64,000 bases of DNA, taken from NCBI GenBank assembly GCA_937891975.1, contig CALAUA010000022.1, positions 1 through 64,000 of the forward strand, written 5' to 3'. Made by a program: the position numbers and the translations under genes. Positions 15,600-23,111 of the stretch are shown piece after piece. Origin of the DNA: an uncultured Bacteroidales bacterium. GTDB taxonomy: Bacteria > Bacteroidota > Bacteroidia > Bacteroidales > Paludibacteraceae. Position 1 is the first letter of the stretch; each line of letters opens with the position of its first letter. The notes beneath the pieces were generated by a model, which did no database searches, was not told the DNA's origin, and saw only the letters and a list, made by a program, of their open reading frames with translations.

Positions 15600-18500
15600 T
15601 TTTTCTTTCTCCTATTTTTGAGGTACTCTTTCAACTTGTGAATACAAACGAAGAAGAAAGGCACTAATACTATTCCAACTGTGATAGCCACTAACATGCC
15701 GAAGAATACACCGATACCGATACTCTGACGGCTGGCAGAGCCAGGACCAGTAGCCCATACTAGCGGTAGCATGCCTAATATGAAGGTCAGAGAGGTCATC
15801 ACGATAGGGCGGAATCGTAGGGTAGCAGCGTGTATGGCTGCTTGTACTACCTCCACGCCATTCTGTACCTGCTCCTGTGCAAACTCTACGATAAGAATAG
15901 CATTTTTAGCTGCCAAACCAATGAGCATCACTAATCCGATTTGGAAATAAATATTATTCTCTATTCCGCAAATGGCTATACCAACGAAAGCACCCAAACA
16001 AGCAATAGGCAATGATAGCAGTACAGCCAATGGCACAGACCAACTCTCGTATTGAGCTGCTAAGAAAAGGAAAACAAAGAGAAATGCTAACAGGATGACT
16101 ATACCTGTTTGTCCGCTCTGTTGCTTCTCTTGGAATGAGAATCCACTCCATTCCACACCTGCCTCTTGTGGTAATCGTTCGCGTACAATCTCCTCCAGCA
16201 CATCCATCGCCTGTCCCGAACTATAGCCATTGGCGGCTTCGCCAGTGATTGAAGCGGCATAGTACATATTGAAGCGTTTGATAGTACCAGGACCGGTAGT
16301 ATAGGTGGTCGTGCCGAGCGAAGTAATAGGTATCATTTGTCCACCATTGCCCTTCACGAAGTAGAGGTTCATATTATTGCGGTGCGCACGATAGCGCTCA
16401 TCGGCTTGCAGATAGACGCGATAGACACGATTGAAAAGGTTGAAATCATTGACATATACAGAGCCCGTGTAGGTCTTCATCGTGGTGAAGATATCTGCCA
16501 CAGATACACCCATGAGTTTCGCCATATCACGATCCACATTGATATAGAGTTGAGGTATCTCATCCTGCATGGAGGAGGATACACGCGCCAACTCTTTGCG
16601 TTGCGAAGCATAGTGTAGTAGAGTATCGGTGGCTGCTTGCAAGTCACCATAAGTCATATTTCCTTTGGCCTCAATAGCCATCTCAAAGCCGCCCGATGAT
16701 CCTAGTCCAGGGATTACAGGTGGAGAGTTGAGATAAACTTTTGCCTCTGGATATTGGCTTAAGTGCTCGCGTACAATCTCCATCGTCTGACTTAGGTCTT
16801 TCTCCTTGCGCTCGTCCCATGGGTGCATGATGACAGTGAGTTGGCTATGCGACTGGCTGGTACCTAATCGAGGACTGCTACCCGTCACATTTAGCACATG
16901 CTCCACATCGGGTAGAGTCATTAGGTACTCCATCGCGCGATTAGTCACTTCACGAGTACGCTCCAGCGATGCGCCTTCTGGTAACTCCAACTCTACCGTG
17001 AAATAGCCTTGGTCTTCGCTCGGAATGAAACTCTGTGGAATAAACCGCATCATCACAAAGATAAGCACTATGCTGACAATATAGCCGCTGAAGATACGTT
17101 TGGGGTGTGCTACGGCACGGCGTATCATATTACCATACACCACATTACCTTTGTCCAACCAGCGGTTGATAGCACGGAATAGTGCATTCTTTGGGGTTTC
17201 TAAATGTGCAGGGCGCAAGAATTTGGAGCACATAACAGGGCTTAATGTTAGCGCCACCACTGTGGAGATAATCACAGATACTGCAATGGTAATGGTAAAC
17301 TGACGATAGAGCATGCCTGATATGCCCGATAAGAAACTCACAGGCACAAAGACGGCGCAGAGCACTAGCGAAGTGGCTATCAGTGCCCCACCGATATTAC
17401 GCATCGCTTTTTTGGTGGCTTCATAGGGGGTGAGATGCTCGGTTCGCATCAACATATCCACACTCTCTACCACTACGATAGCGTCATCCACCACTGTGCC
17501 GATAGCCAGCACTAATCCCAAGAGCGTCAGCGTGTTGAGTGTAAACCCGAAAGCCAACATTACGCCGAAAGTACCTATCAGCGAGATAGGCACGGCGATA
17601 GCAGGAATTAGCGTAGCACGCCAACTTTGTAGTGAGAGGAATACCACCAAAATGACTAACAATAATGCTTCGAAAAGCGTCTTATATACCTCGTTGATAG
17701 ACTGCGAGATATAATCGGTCATGTCAAATGGAATGTCGTATGTGATACCTTGAGGAAAACGTTTGCTGATTTCCTTCATGGTTTTCTTAACTTGTTTGGA
17801 TACCTGCATGGCATTCATGCCTGGCAACATCTTGATTTCAAGCACAGCAGCGTTTTCACCATTGATACCACTCTCTGTGGTGTACGATTGTGCCTCTAAT
17901 GCTACATCTGCCACATCGCGCAGACGCAGAATTGAACCATCGCTATTGGCTTTGATAACAATGTCTTCAAACTCGTTGATGTTCGATAATCGTCCGCGGG
18001 CTACAATAGGGATAGTGATATCGATGCCCTCCATCGGTTGCTGTCCCATTACACCAGCTGCCGACTCGCGGTTCTGCTCCTTGATGGCATTGGTCACATC
18101 CTGCACAGTCAATCCCATAGCTGCCAAACTCTCAGGACGAACTTTGATTTGCATGGCGTAGTAGCGACTACCAATATTGGAAACCTGACCCACACCATTC
18201 ACACGACGCAGCGCGTCCAGCACATTCAGTGTGGCGTAGTTACTCAGATATATCTCATCAAACTTGGGGTCATTGGATTTGAGCGTGATAGTCATCAGTT
18301 TGCTGGACGCTTGCTTGTCGATGGATATACCATTCTGCACCACCTCTTGCGGTAGGCGGGCTTCGGCATCCTTCACCCGATTTTGCACCTCCACTGCTGC
18401 TAAGTCAGCATCGGTGTCAATGTCAAAAGTCAACGTGGCGGAGAATGTTCCATTGTTCGAACTGCGAGACTCCATATACAACATACCTGGTGTACCATTC

Positions 18501-18709
18501 AGCACCTGTTCAATAGGTGTAGCTACAGCTTGCGATACTGTTTCTGCACCGGCGCCAGGGTATGATGCTGACACTTTCACCACAGGAGGGACTATATTAG
18601 GGTATTGGTCAATAGGCAATAATGCCAAACCAATACATCCCACCAGCACGATGATGATGGAGATGACAGTAGAGAATATCGGTCTATCTATAAAAAAGTC
18701 ACTCTTCAT
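15596..18709 (-). CDS. RND multidrug efflux transporter (AcrB/HAE1 family)
   Basis: 1037 residues, the normal length for HAE1 pumps. It starts with FFIDRPIFSTVISIIIVLVG, typical of the first helix. The motif TVVDDAIVVVE, holding the paired membrane Asp residues of the proton relay, lies near residue 400, and AAKNAILIVEFAQ near residue 935 is the matching motif in the C-terminal half. It forms an inner-membrane trimer that expels drugs or bile-type compounds using the proton gradient. The 5' end overlaps the adaptor gene by 11 bp and the 3' end overlaps the channel gene by 4 bp. The substrate range is not predictable. Confidence 0.96.
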   Translation of the reverse strand: MKSDFFIDRPIFSTVISIIIVLVGCIGLALLPIDQYPNIVPPVVKVSASYPGAGAETVSQAVATPIEQVLNGTPGMLYMESRSSNNGTFSATLTFDIDTDADLAAVEVQNRVKDAEARLPQEVVQNGISIDKQASSKLMTITLKSNDPKFDEIYLSNYATLNVLDALRRVNGVGQVSNIGSRYYAMQIKVRPESLAAMGLTVQDVTNAIKEQNRESAAGVMGQQPMEGIDITIPIVARGRLSNINEFEDIVIKANSDGSILRLRDVADVALEAQSYTTESGINGENAAVLEIKMLPGMNAMQVSKQVKKTMKEISKRFPQGITYDIPFDMTDYISQSINEVYKTLFEALLLVILVVFLSLQSWRATLIPAIAVPISLIGTFGVMLAFGFTLNTLTLLGLVLAIGTVVDDAIVVVESVDMLMRTEHLTPYEATKKAMRNIGGALIATSLVLCAVFVPVSFLSGISGMLYRQFTITIAVSVIISTVVALTLSPVMCSKFLRPAHLETPKNALFRAINRWLDKGNVVYGNMIRRAVAHPKRIFSGYIVSIVLIFVMMRFIPQSFIPSEDQGYFTVELELPEGASLERTREVTNRAMEYLMTLPDVEHVLNVTGSSPRLGTSQSHSQLTVIMHPWDERKEKDLSQTMEIVREHLSQYPEAKVYLNSPPVIPGLGSSGGFEMAIEAKGNMTYGDLQAATDTLLHYASQRKELARVSSSMQDEIPQLYINVDRDMAKLMGVSVADIFTTMKTYTGSVYVNDFNLFNRVYRVYLQADERYRAHRNNMNLYFVKGNGGQMIPITSLGTTTYTTGPGTIKRFNMYYAASITGEAANGYSSGQAMDVLEEIVRERLPQEAGVEWSGFSFQEKQQSGQTGIVILLAFLFVFLFLAAQYESWSVPLAVLLSLPIACLGAFVGIAICGIENNIYFQIGLVMLIGLAAKNAILIVEFAQEQVQNGVEVVQAAIHAATLRFRPIVMTSLTFILGMLPLVWATGPGSASRQSIGIGVFFGMLVAITVGIVLVPFFFVCIHKLKEYLKNRRKKK

Positions 18710-19931
18710 CTGTAGTCTTATTTACGACATTTACTTGCATACCATGCGAGAGTTTGTGGAAACCCTCTACAATGATCATCTCATCTCTACCCAAACCGCG
18801 CTCTACCACCACTTTGTTTGGAATCTCTGGTCCGAGTTCAATGAAACGCTTCTCCACGATATTATCTTGGCGCACCACAAAGACAAATGCACCACCTTTC
18901 TCAATCACCAAGGCTTTTGTAGGAACAACGATAGCATCTTCACGCACATCCAAGAGCAGCCTTACGCGGGTCAACTGACCTGGTAATAGAATATGGTCGG
19001 GGTTAGGCATTTGTGCACGCACAGAGAAGGTGCCCGTGTTGGGATCTACTTGTGGGTCAGCAAAATCCACAATACCTATAAAAGGATATTCTGTGTTGTC
19101 TGCTAGCGTGATAGTGATGTATGGGTTCCAATTGCGCTCTTCTATTTTCTGTCCGAGTTTTACATTTCGCTCCTTGCTACGTAGGTAGTCCAAACCAGTC
19201 ATGCTGAAGTTCACCTGCACGGTATCGCTATTGACGATAGTTGCTAGGAGTGATTTTCCACCAGGTCCTACCAGCGTACCAATGTCGGCACTACTCTCGC
19301 TGATAAAACCCGAGATAGGCGAACGCACAGTGGTATAACTAAGCGCAATCTCAGCTTGTACTAAGTCGGCTTCGCTCATGATTACTTCGGCTTTTGCGCT
19401 CTCATATGCAGCAATAGCATTATCAAGATCAAGTTTACTTGCTGCATTTTGTTCATACAGCGGTTGGATACGCGCCAAGTTGCGCTCCGCTTTTTGTGCA
19501 TTAGCTTGATTCTTATTGAGTTGTGCTTTTGCTTTCTCTACACGTGCTCGGTAGAGCTTAGGGTCGATGGTGAAGAGAATATCATTCTTCTCCACATATC
19601 CACCTTCCGAGAAATGCATGCGCTCCAAATAACCCTCCACGCGTGCGCGTACCTCTACATATTGCTTCGCGCGAATCTTACCCGTATATTCGCCATACAC
19701 TTCCACATTCTGTAGTACGACTGGTTCTGCTTCCACAGTCGGATACACAGGTGCTTCGGGCTTGGGCCAACAGAGGAAGACAATGAGCCCAATCAGTAGA
19801 ACAACGATGCCAATCAGTAAGTATATACTCCACTTAGGAAGTCCCTTAAATTGCTGTACTCCAGTAGTTATTTTATTTTTTACTTGCGAACTTGCATTCG
19901 CTAGGCGTTCGGTAGGAATATTAATTTGCAT
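18699..19931 (-). CDS. RND periplasmic adaptor (AcrA/MFP family)
   Basis: 410 residues. An N-terminal membrane anchor (about residues 35-54, IYLLIGIVVLLIGLIVFLC) replaces the lipobox seen in many AcrA proteins. Then come the barrel-sandwich/lipoyl halves (about 85-115 and 205-225, with TVRSPISGFI), a coiled-coil hairpin rich in Ala/Lys/Gln (about 115-200), and the beta-barrel and membrane-proximal domains with VVPTKALV near 335. It bridges the RND pump to its outer-membrane channel. First gene of the operon, with its own promoter at 19976-20007. No TetR or AraC regulator is adjacent. Confidence 0.93.
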   Translation of the reverse strand: MQINIPTERLANASSQVKNKITTGVQQFKGLPKWSIYLLIGIVVLLIGLIVFLCWPKPEAPVYPTVEAEPVVLQNVEVYGEYTGKIRAKQYVEVRARVEGYLERMHFSEGGYVEKNDILFTIDPKLYRARVEKAKAQLNKNQANAQKAERNLARIQPLYEQNAASKLDLDNAIAAYESAKAEVIMSEADLVQAEIALSYTTVRSPISGFISESSADIGTLVGPGGKSLLATIVNSDTVQVNFSMTGLDYLRSKERNVKLGQKIEERNWNPYITITLADNTEYPFIGIVDFADPQVDPNTGTFSVRAQMPNPDHILLPGQLTRVRLLLDVREDAIVVPTKALVIEKGGAFVFVVRQDNIVEKRFIELGPEIPNKVVVERGLGRDEMIIVEGFHKLSHGMQVNVVNKTTDEE

Positions 19932-19975
19932 ATTAGTAATCTTAATAAAATTCTCAATGATGTTATTTCAACCTG

Positions 19976-20007
19976 CAAAATTACTACATTTTTTTTGTAT
20001 ATACAAG
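19976..20007 (-). promoter_or_regulatory. Promoter of the RND efflux operon
   Basis: On the minus strand, CTTG (complement of 20004-20007) and TAATTTTG (complement of 19976-19983), spacer 20 bp, 45 bp before the adaptor start. Confidence 0.8.
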
Positions 20008-20049
20008 TTTGATACTCTATTTTATACTATTTTTATATTACTCCTTGTA

Positions 20050-20664
20050 TTATTCCTTCATCGCATTAAAAAGTCGCTCGCAAATTCCTCTCATTTGTTC
20101 TTTATCGTTTATGATGCTTCTGAGTGCAGTCAGCCCCTCTACATTGCGTTTCGAATTGAGCCATAGCCGCATATATCCGCCTTCGGCATATTTCTCCAGC
20201 ATATGCTCGTATGCTCGTTCAAAGTGCCATTCAAAATCAGCATTGGGATTTTGCTTCATACCAAACTGCAATGCGCGTCTGAGTATCGTTTCAGGGTCAA
20301 TATGTCTGTCGGCTTCGGCTACGATGGCGCCATAGATAGTTCGTGGTGCATGTTTGCTGCTCGCACGATGGTCTTCCACCGCATCGCGCATGATCTCTCG
20401 TTGCTCCTCGGTAAAGAACTGTGGCAATATGGGATCAGTCATCAATATCTCACCCGAATGAATATGATGCAACTCACGATTAACTTCCAATCCTAAATCG
20501 TGGAAGGCAGCAATCGTATATGCCATATCTAGATCTGCACCATGTTCTTTGGCGAGTACCAAACTCTCATTGATCACGCTCTCGGCATGATCTCTTTGGT
20601 GCCCCTTGTCAAACGCCGCATAGCGTGGCAAGATATATTGTTCGATGTATTCGTGCAGTGTCAT
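20050..20664 (-). CDS. HD-domain phosphohydrolase
   Basis: 204 residues. The HD metal site is visible as HQRDHAESV near residue 22, the doublet AAFHDLG near residue 53, and later VEDHR near residue 96. Family members are metal-dependent phosphohydrolases, often acting on nucleotides; the substrate is unknown. The start is set at 20664 (MTLHEYIEQ) because the promoter -7 box lies at 20691-20698, inside the longer open frame that reaches 20739. It follows the RhuM-like gene by 75 bp but has its own promoter. Confidence 0.85.
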   Translation of the reverse strand: MTLHEYIEQYILPRYAAFDKGHQRDHAESVINESLVLAKEHGADLDMAYTIAAFHDLGLEVNRELHHIHSGEILMTDPILPQFFTEEQREIMRDAVEDHRASSKHAPRTIYGAIVAEADRHIDPETILRRALQFGMKQNPNADFEWHFERAYEHMLEKYAEGGYMRLWLNSKRNVEGLTALRSIINDKEQMRGICERLFNAMKE

Positions 20665-20690
20665 TATGTGTAATCTAATATTTGACCCTG

Positions 20691-20722
20691 CAAAGGTACA
20701 AAAAAATATCAATATAGGCAAG
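20691..20722 (-). promoter_or_regulatory. Promoter of the HD-domain gene
   Basis: On the minus strand, CTTG (complement of 20719-20722) and TACCTTTG (complement of 20691-20698), spacer 20 bp. It fixes the start at 20664. Confidence 0.8.
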
Positions 20723-20739
20723 TGATTGTTGACAATCAA

Positions 20740-21630
20740 TTATATTTTCTGCAATAGTTCGGAGGTGGGCATCTCCATGCGGTTGAAGGCGAACCACTTT
20801 TTGCCGAGGTCTTTGATGCTGGCACCAAGGTGATAGACAGTATCGTCGATGCAGAGGAAGCGGTCGTGAGAGCGGTCGAACTCTATGACACTTATTGGAG
20901 GATATTGCGCATTGTGTTTTTGGATATCCAGTTGCAGTTGTGCGGTTGGTTTTTTGGTATAGATGGTAGCAGCTACCTTATCTGCTCGTTTGGATAGTAT
21001 GGTTAGCACGCTATCGTCGATGTAGTTGTCGATGAGAATAATGCGTGTGGTGGCTTCTCGTATACGGTCGTTGATGAAGGTGTAGGCATCAAAGATTTGC
21101 CCATCGTAGAAGATGCCTTGGTGGGGAGGTAGGCTTGTACGGACGAAGAAGTCGATTTTTTCTTGATGCTCTGAAAGAGTATGCTCAATTAATGCAAATC
21201 GCTGGTTAACATTTTCTTCGATAGTTATTAATCGTTGGTTAATTACATAACCGCGTAGCAAATATTCTTTTAACACATTGGTTGCCCAGCGACGAAAGAA
21301 AGTAGCATTGCGACTATTTACTCTATAACCTACAGCCAAAATGACATCAAGATTGTAGTACTTCGTTGAATAGCGTTGTTTGCCATCGTTACCCATGTGT
21401 TCCAAAATGGAACATGTGCTTGTGCGATCTAATTCTCCACTATTAAAGATATTGTTGAGATGTTTGGTAATCGCAGGGCGTTGTGTACCAAATAGGGTGG
21501 CTATTTGTTCTTGAGTTAGCCATACGGACTCTTCTTTTAGTTGAACATTAAGTTTAAGCGTTCCATCTTCTGACTGATAAACTACTACACTCTCATTGGA
21601 GGCAACATACATAGTTACTGCGTTTGTCAT
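20740..21630 (-). CDS. RhuM-family protein with C-terminal PLD-like domain
   Basis: About 296 residues from the ATG at 21630. The N-terminal half matches the virulence RhuM family: VWLTQEQIATLFGTQRPAIT (a winged-helix-like DNA-binding motif) near residue 37, then YNLDVILAVGYRVNS and FRRWATNVLKEYLLRGYVIN. The C-terminal part (about 165-290) reads IFDAYTFINDRIREA, IILIDNYIDDSVL and SHDRFLCIDD...HLGASIKDLG, which looks like one phospholipase-D-type half-site with the Lys of HKD replaced by Arg. RhuM genes often sit in genomic islands and restriction loci; the molecular role is unknown. A -7-like TACCTTTG at 21658-21665 rules out the longer start at 21660. Confidence 0.75.
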   Translation of the reverse strand: MTNAVTMYVASNESVVVYQSEDGTLKLNVQLKEESVWLTQEQIATLFGTQRPAITKHLNNIFNSGELDRTSTCSILEHMGNDGKQRYSTKYYNLDVILAVGYRVNSRNATFFRRWATNVLKEYLLRGYVINQRLITIEENVNQRFALIEHTLSEHQEKIDFFVRTSLPPHQGIFYDGQIFDAYTFINDRIREATTRIILIDNYIDDSVLTILSKRADKVAATIYTKKPTAQLQLDIQKHNAQYPPISVIEFDRSHDRFLCIDDTVYHLGASIKDLGKKWFAFNRMEMPTSELLQKI

Positions 21631-21657
21631 AATTTTGCATTTTTTTGAAATCTGCTG

Positions 21658-21665
21658 CAAAGGTA
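21658..21665 (-). promoter_or_regulatory. -7 box of the RhuM-like gene
   Basis: TACCTTTG on the minus strand, 28 bp before the start codon. No good TTTG is present at the expected -33 spacing, so confidence is lower. Confidence 0.5.
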
Positions 21666-21753
21666 CTACATCAAACTGCTAAAAGTTGTTAGTTTGTCAA
21701 AGAATTTTACAAAAAAATGCACTTTTTTTATCAAAGGAGGGTCATTACTATTG

Positions 21754-21810
21754 GCTTGCTCCTTTTTTATCTCAGCGAAGTGCGTTTTTGAAATAAAAAA
21801 AGGAGCAAGC
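21754..21810. terminator. Long bidirectional hairpin
   Basis: GCTTGCTCCTTTTTTAT (21754-21770) pairs with ATAAAAAAAGGAGCAAGC (21793-21810) around a 22-nt loop. T tracts lie within the stem on both strands. It is upstream of the RhuM-like gene in a stretch with no gene (21666-22230). Confidence 0.65.
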
Positions 21811-21858
21811 TATAGATGAAGTGAAGAGAGAAAAAGAACTTGATGTCTTCAAAAGATG

Positions 21859-21888
21859 AAAAAAAGCAGCACCGTGTGAGGGTGCTGC
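21859..21888 (-). terminator. Minus-strand terminator
   Basis: GCAGCACC (21866-21873) pairs with GGTGCTGC (21881-21888). Seven As at 21859-21865 give the T tract on the minus strand. It would end a transcript coming from the repeat-rich stretch upstream. Confidence 0.8.
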
Positions 21889-22051
21889 GGGGGGGAGAGA
21901 TGGGGAATACAATAGTATTATTGAAATGGGGTTGCTATTTATTATACCTTAACTTGCTAAGATAAATCTCCCAATAGCTTTTTGGTGCGTCTGGATATAG
22001 TTGTGGAATTAGGACTTTGATGCGTATGCGATTTTTGCGAATATCGGCATG

Positions 22052-22159
22052 GCGCAGTATGGATGTGCTGTGAGTTGTCTTGGTAGTCGAAACATGCTCA
22101 ACCACGCGAACGGAGTGAGCGAACCGTGAAATCTCCCCCACGCGAACGGAGTGAGCGGA
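22052..22159. repeat. Dispersed repeat copy A (ACGGAGTGAGCGAAC family)
   Basis: It shares with 33431-33518, in the same order and spacing, GCGCAGTATGG, CGAAACATGCT, CACGC(G/A)AACGGAGTGAGCGAAC and a TCTCCCCC-CACGCG end. The CACGCGAACGGAGTGAGCG word occurs twice in this copy. Confidence 0.75.
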
Positions 22160-22230
22160 CTGTGTAAAGGATTGTTTGAAATTCTCCGAAAAGGACTCTT
22201 TCTTTCCAGAGGAGAGCCAGTATACACGAA

Positions 22231-22260
22231 AATAGCCACCCGTTAGGATGGCTATTTTGC
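22231..22260. terminator. Bidirectional terminator after the 22293-22532 small gene
   Basis: AAAATAGCCA (22231-22240) pairs with TGGCTATTTT (22251-22260) around a 10-nt loop. Confidence 0.85.
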
Positions 22261-22292
22261 ATATTCTCGCGTATGAGCGCGTTCCTTGAAGA

Positions 22293-22532
22293 TTATTCCT
22301 TGTCCCAGTTGGTGCTGAGCATGCGGAGATATGAGCGATAACGCCACTTAGCATTCTCTTGAGCTGCGGCAAACAATTCTGCTGCCTCCTCAGGGTATTG
22401 CTTAGCCACTGAAGCGAAATGTGAAGCGATTAAGGCGTACCGCAGAAATGTCTGGGAGACATTGCAAGGAGTAAGTACGCCGCGCGAGTCCGAAGTAGCC
22501 CTCACCGCTACGAGGACATAGAACGACCGCAC
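22293..22532 (-). CDS. Small protein of unknown function (79 residues)
   Basis: A compact frame that ends 33 bp before a clear terminator (22231-22260). The middle part, LRYALIASHFASVAKQYPEE followed by an AELFAAAQENAKWRYRSYLR-type helix, has the composition of a real amphipathic helical protein, unlike the repeat-coded frames around it. No promoter of the usual type and no clear ribosome-binding site were seen, so the exact start (22532 or further downstream) is unsure and the gene may be a truncated remnant. Function unknown. Confidence 0.45.
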   Translation of the reverse strand: MRSFYVLVAVRATSDSRGVLTPCNVSQTFLRYALIASHFASVAKQYPEEAAELFAAAQENAKWRYRSYLRMLSTNWDKE

Positions 22533-23111
22533 ACGAACCCATCAAGAACACCTCGAACCATATCACACTGCAAGGGCATTGCGAGGAAGGCAAATAATTT
22601 GCCGATATGGTGAGAGGAGAATTGAAAAGGGTGAGGCTGCTGTGGATAAAAGCAATACCCACGAACAAGAGGCAGCCGAAGCTCGGAGCGGACGCTCGCG
22701 AGAACGCTCAATGGCGCAGGAGATAACTACACATGCGACAAAAAGGAGTAACAAGGAATAATTCTCTATTAGGGACACACGCGACCTTCTGTGCGAGGAT
22801 ATGCAAAAAAGAGAGAAGTTACCTAATAGGTAGCTTCTCTTCGTGTATACTCTCTATACTCTCCGATATGCAGTCCGCAGATTTCTTTTCAAATAATCTT
22901 GATAAAATAAAGTCGTGAGCGGAGCGAACAGCGTACTGGGAAGAAAAAAGAAGGACATGACCACTTAAAAGAACAATTAATTATGGGTTTTATTAAAGAA
23001 TATAGTCCATCTATTAATAAGGAGCACAATCTACTGCAGTCATTACTCCGTGTTCAAAAATATGAGTTTGACATTCTATATATTGGAATAACATTATTCA
23101 TGAGTTTTTCA
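22533..23111. other. Gene-poor stretch between the small gene and ietS
   Basis: I see no convincing gene. It contains GC-rich words like GCTCGGAGCGGACGCTCGCGAG (part of the dispersed repeat families), a minus-strand terminator (22805-22840) and an open plus-strand frame from 22983 that runs into the antisense of ietS and is not supported. Confidence 0.5.
22805..22840 (-). terminator. Terminator downstream of the IetAS operon
   Basis: GAGAAG-T-TACCT pairs with AGGTA-G-CTTCTC (22813-22839). An A run at 22805-22810 gives the T tract on the minus strand. It lies 270 bp after the ietS stop. Confidence 0.75.

Noticed and set aside
20665..20739. Longer start for the HD-domain gene at 20739
   Set aside because: The extension contains the promoter -7 box (20691-20698), so it would not be transcribed.
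21935..22372. Minus-strand frame of 145 codons
   Set aside because: About half of it is coded by the CACGCGAACGGAGTGAGCG repeat and it crosses a terminator hairpin (22231-22260).
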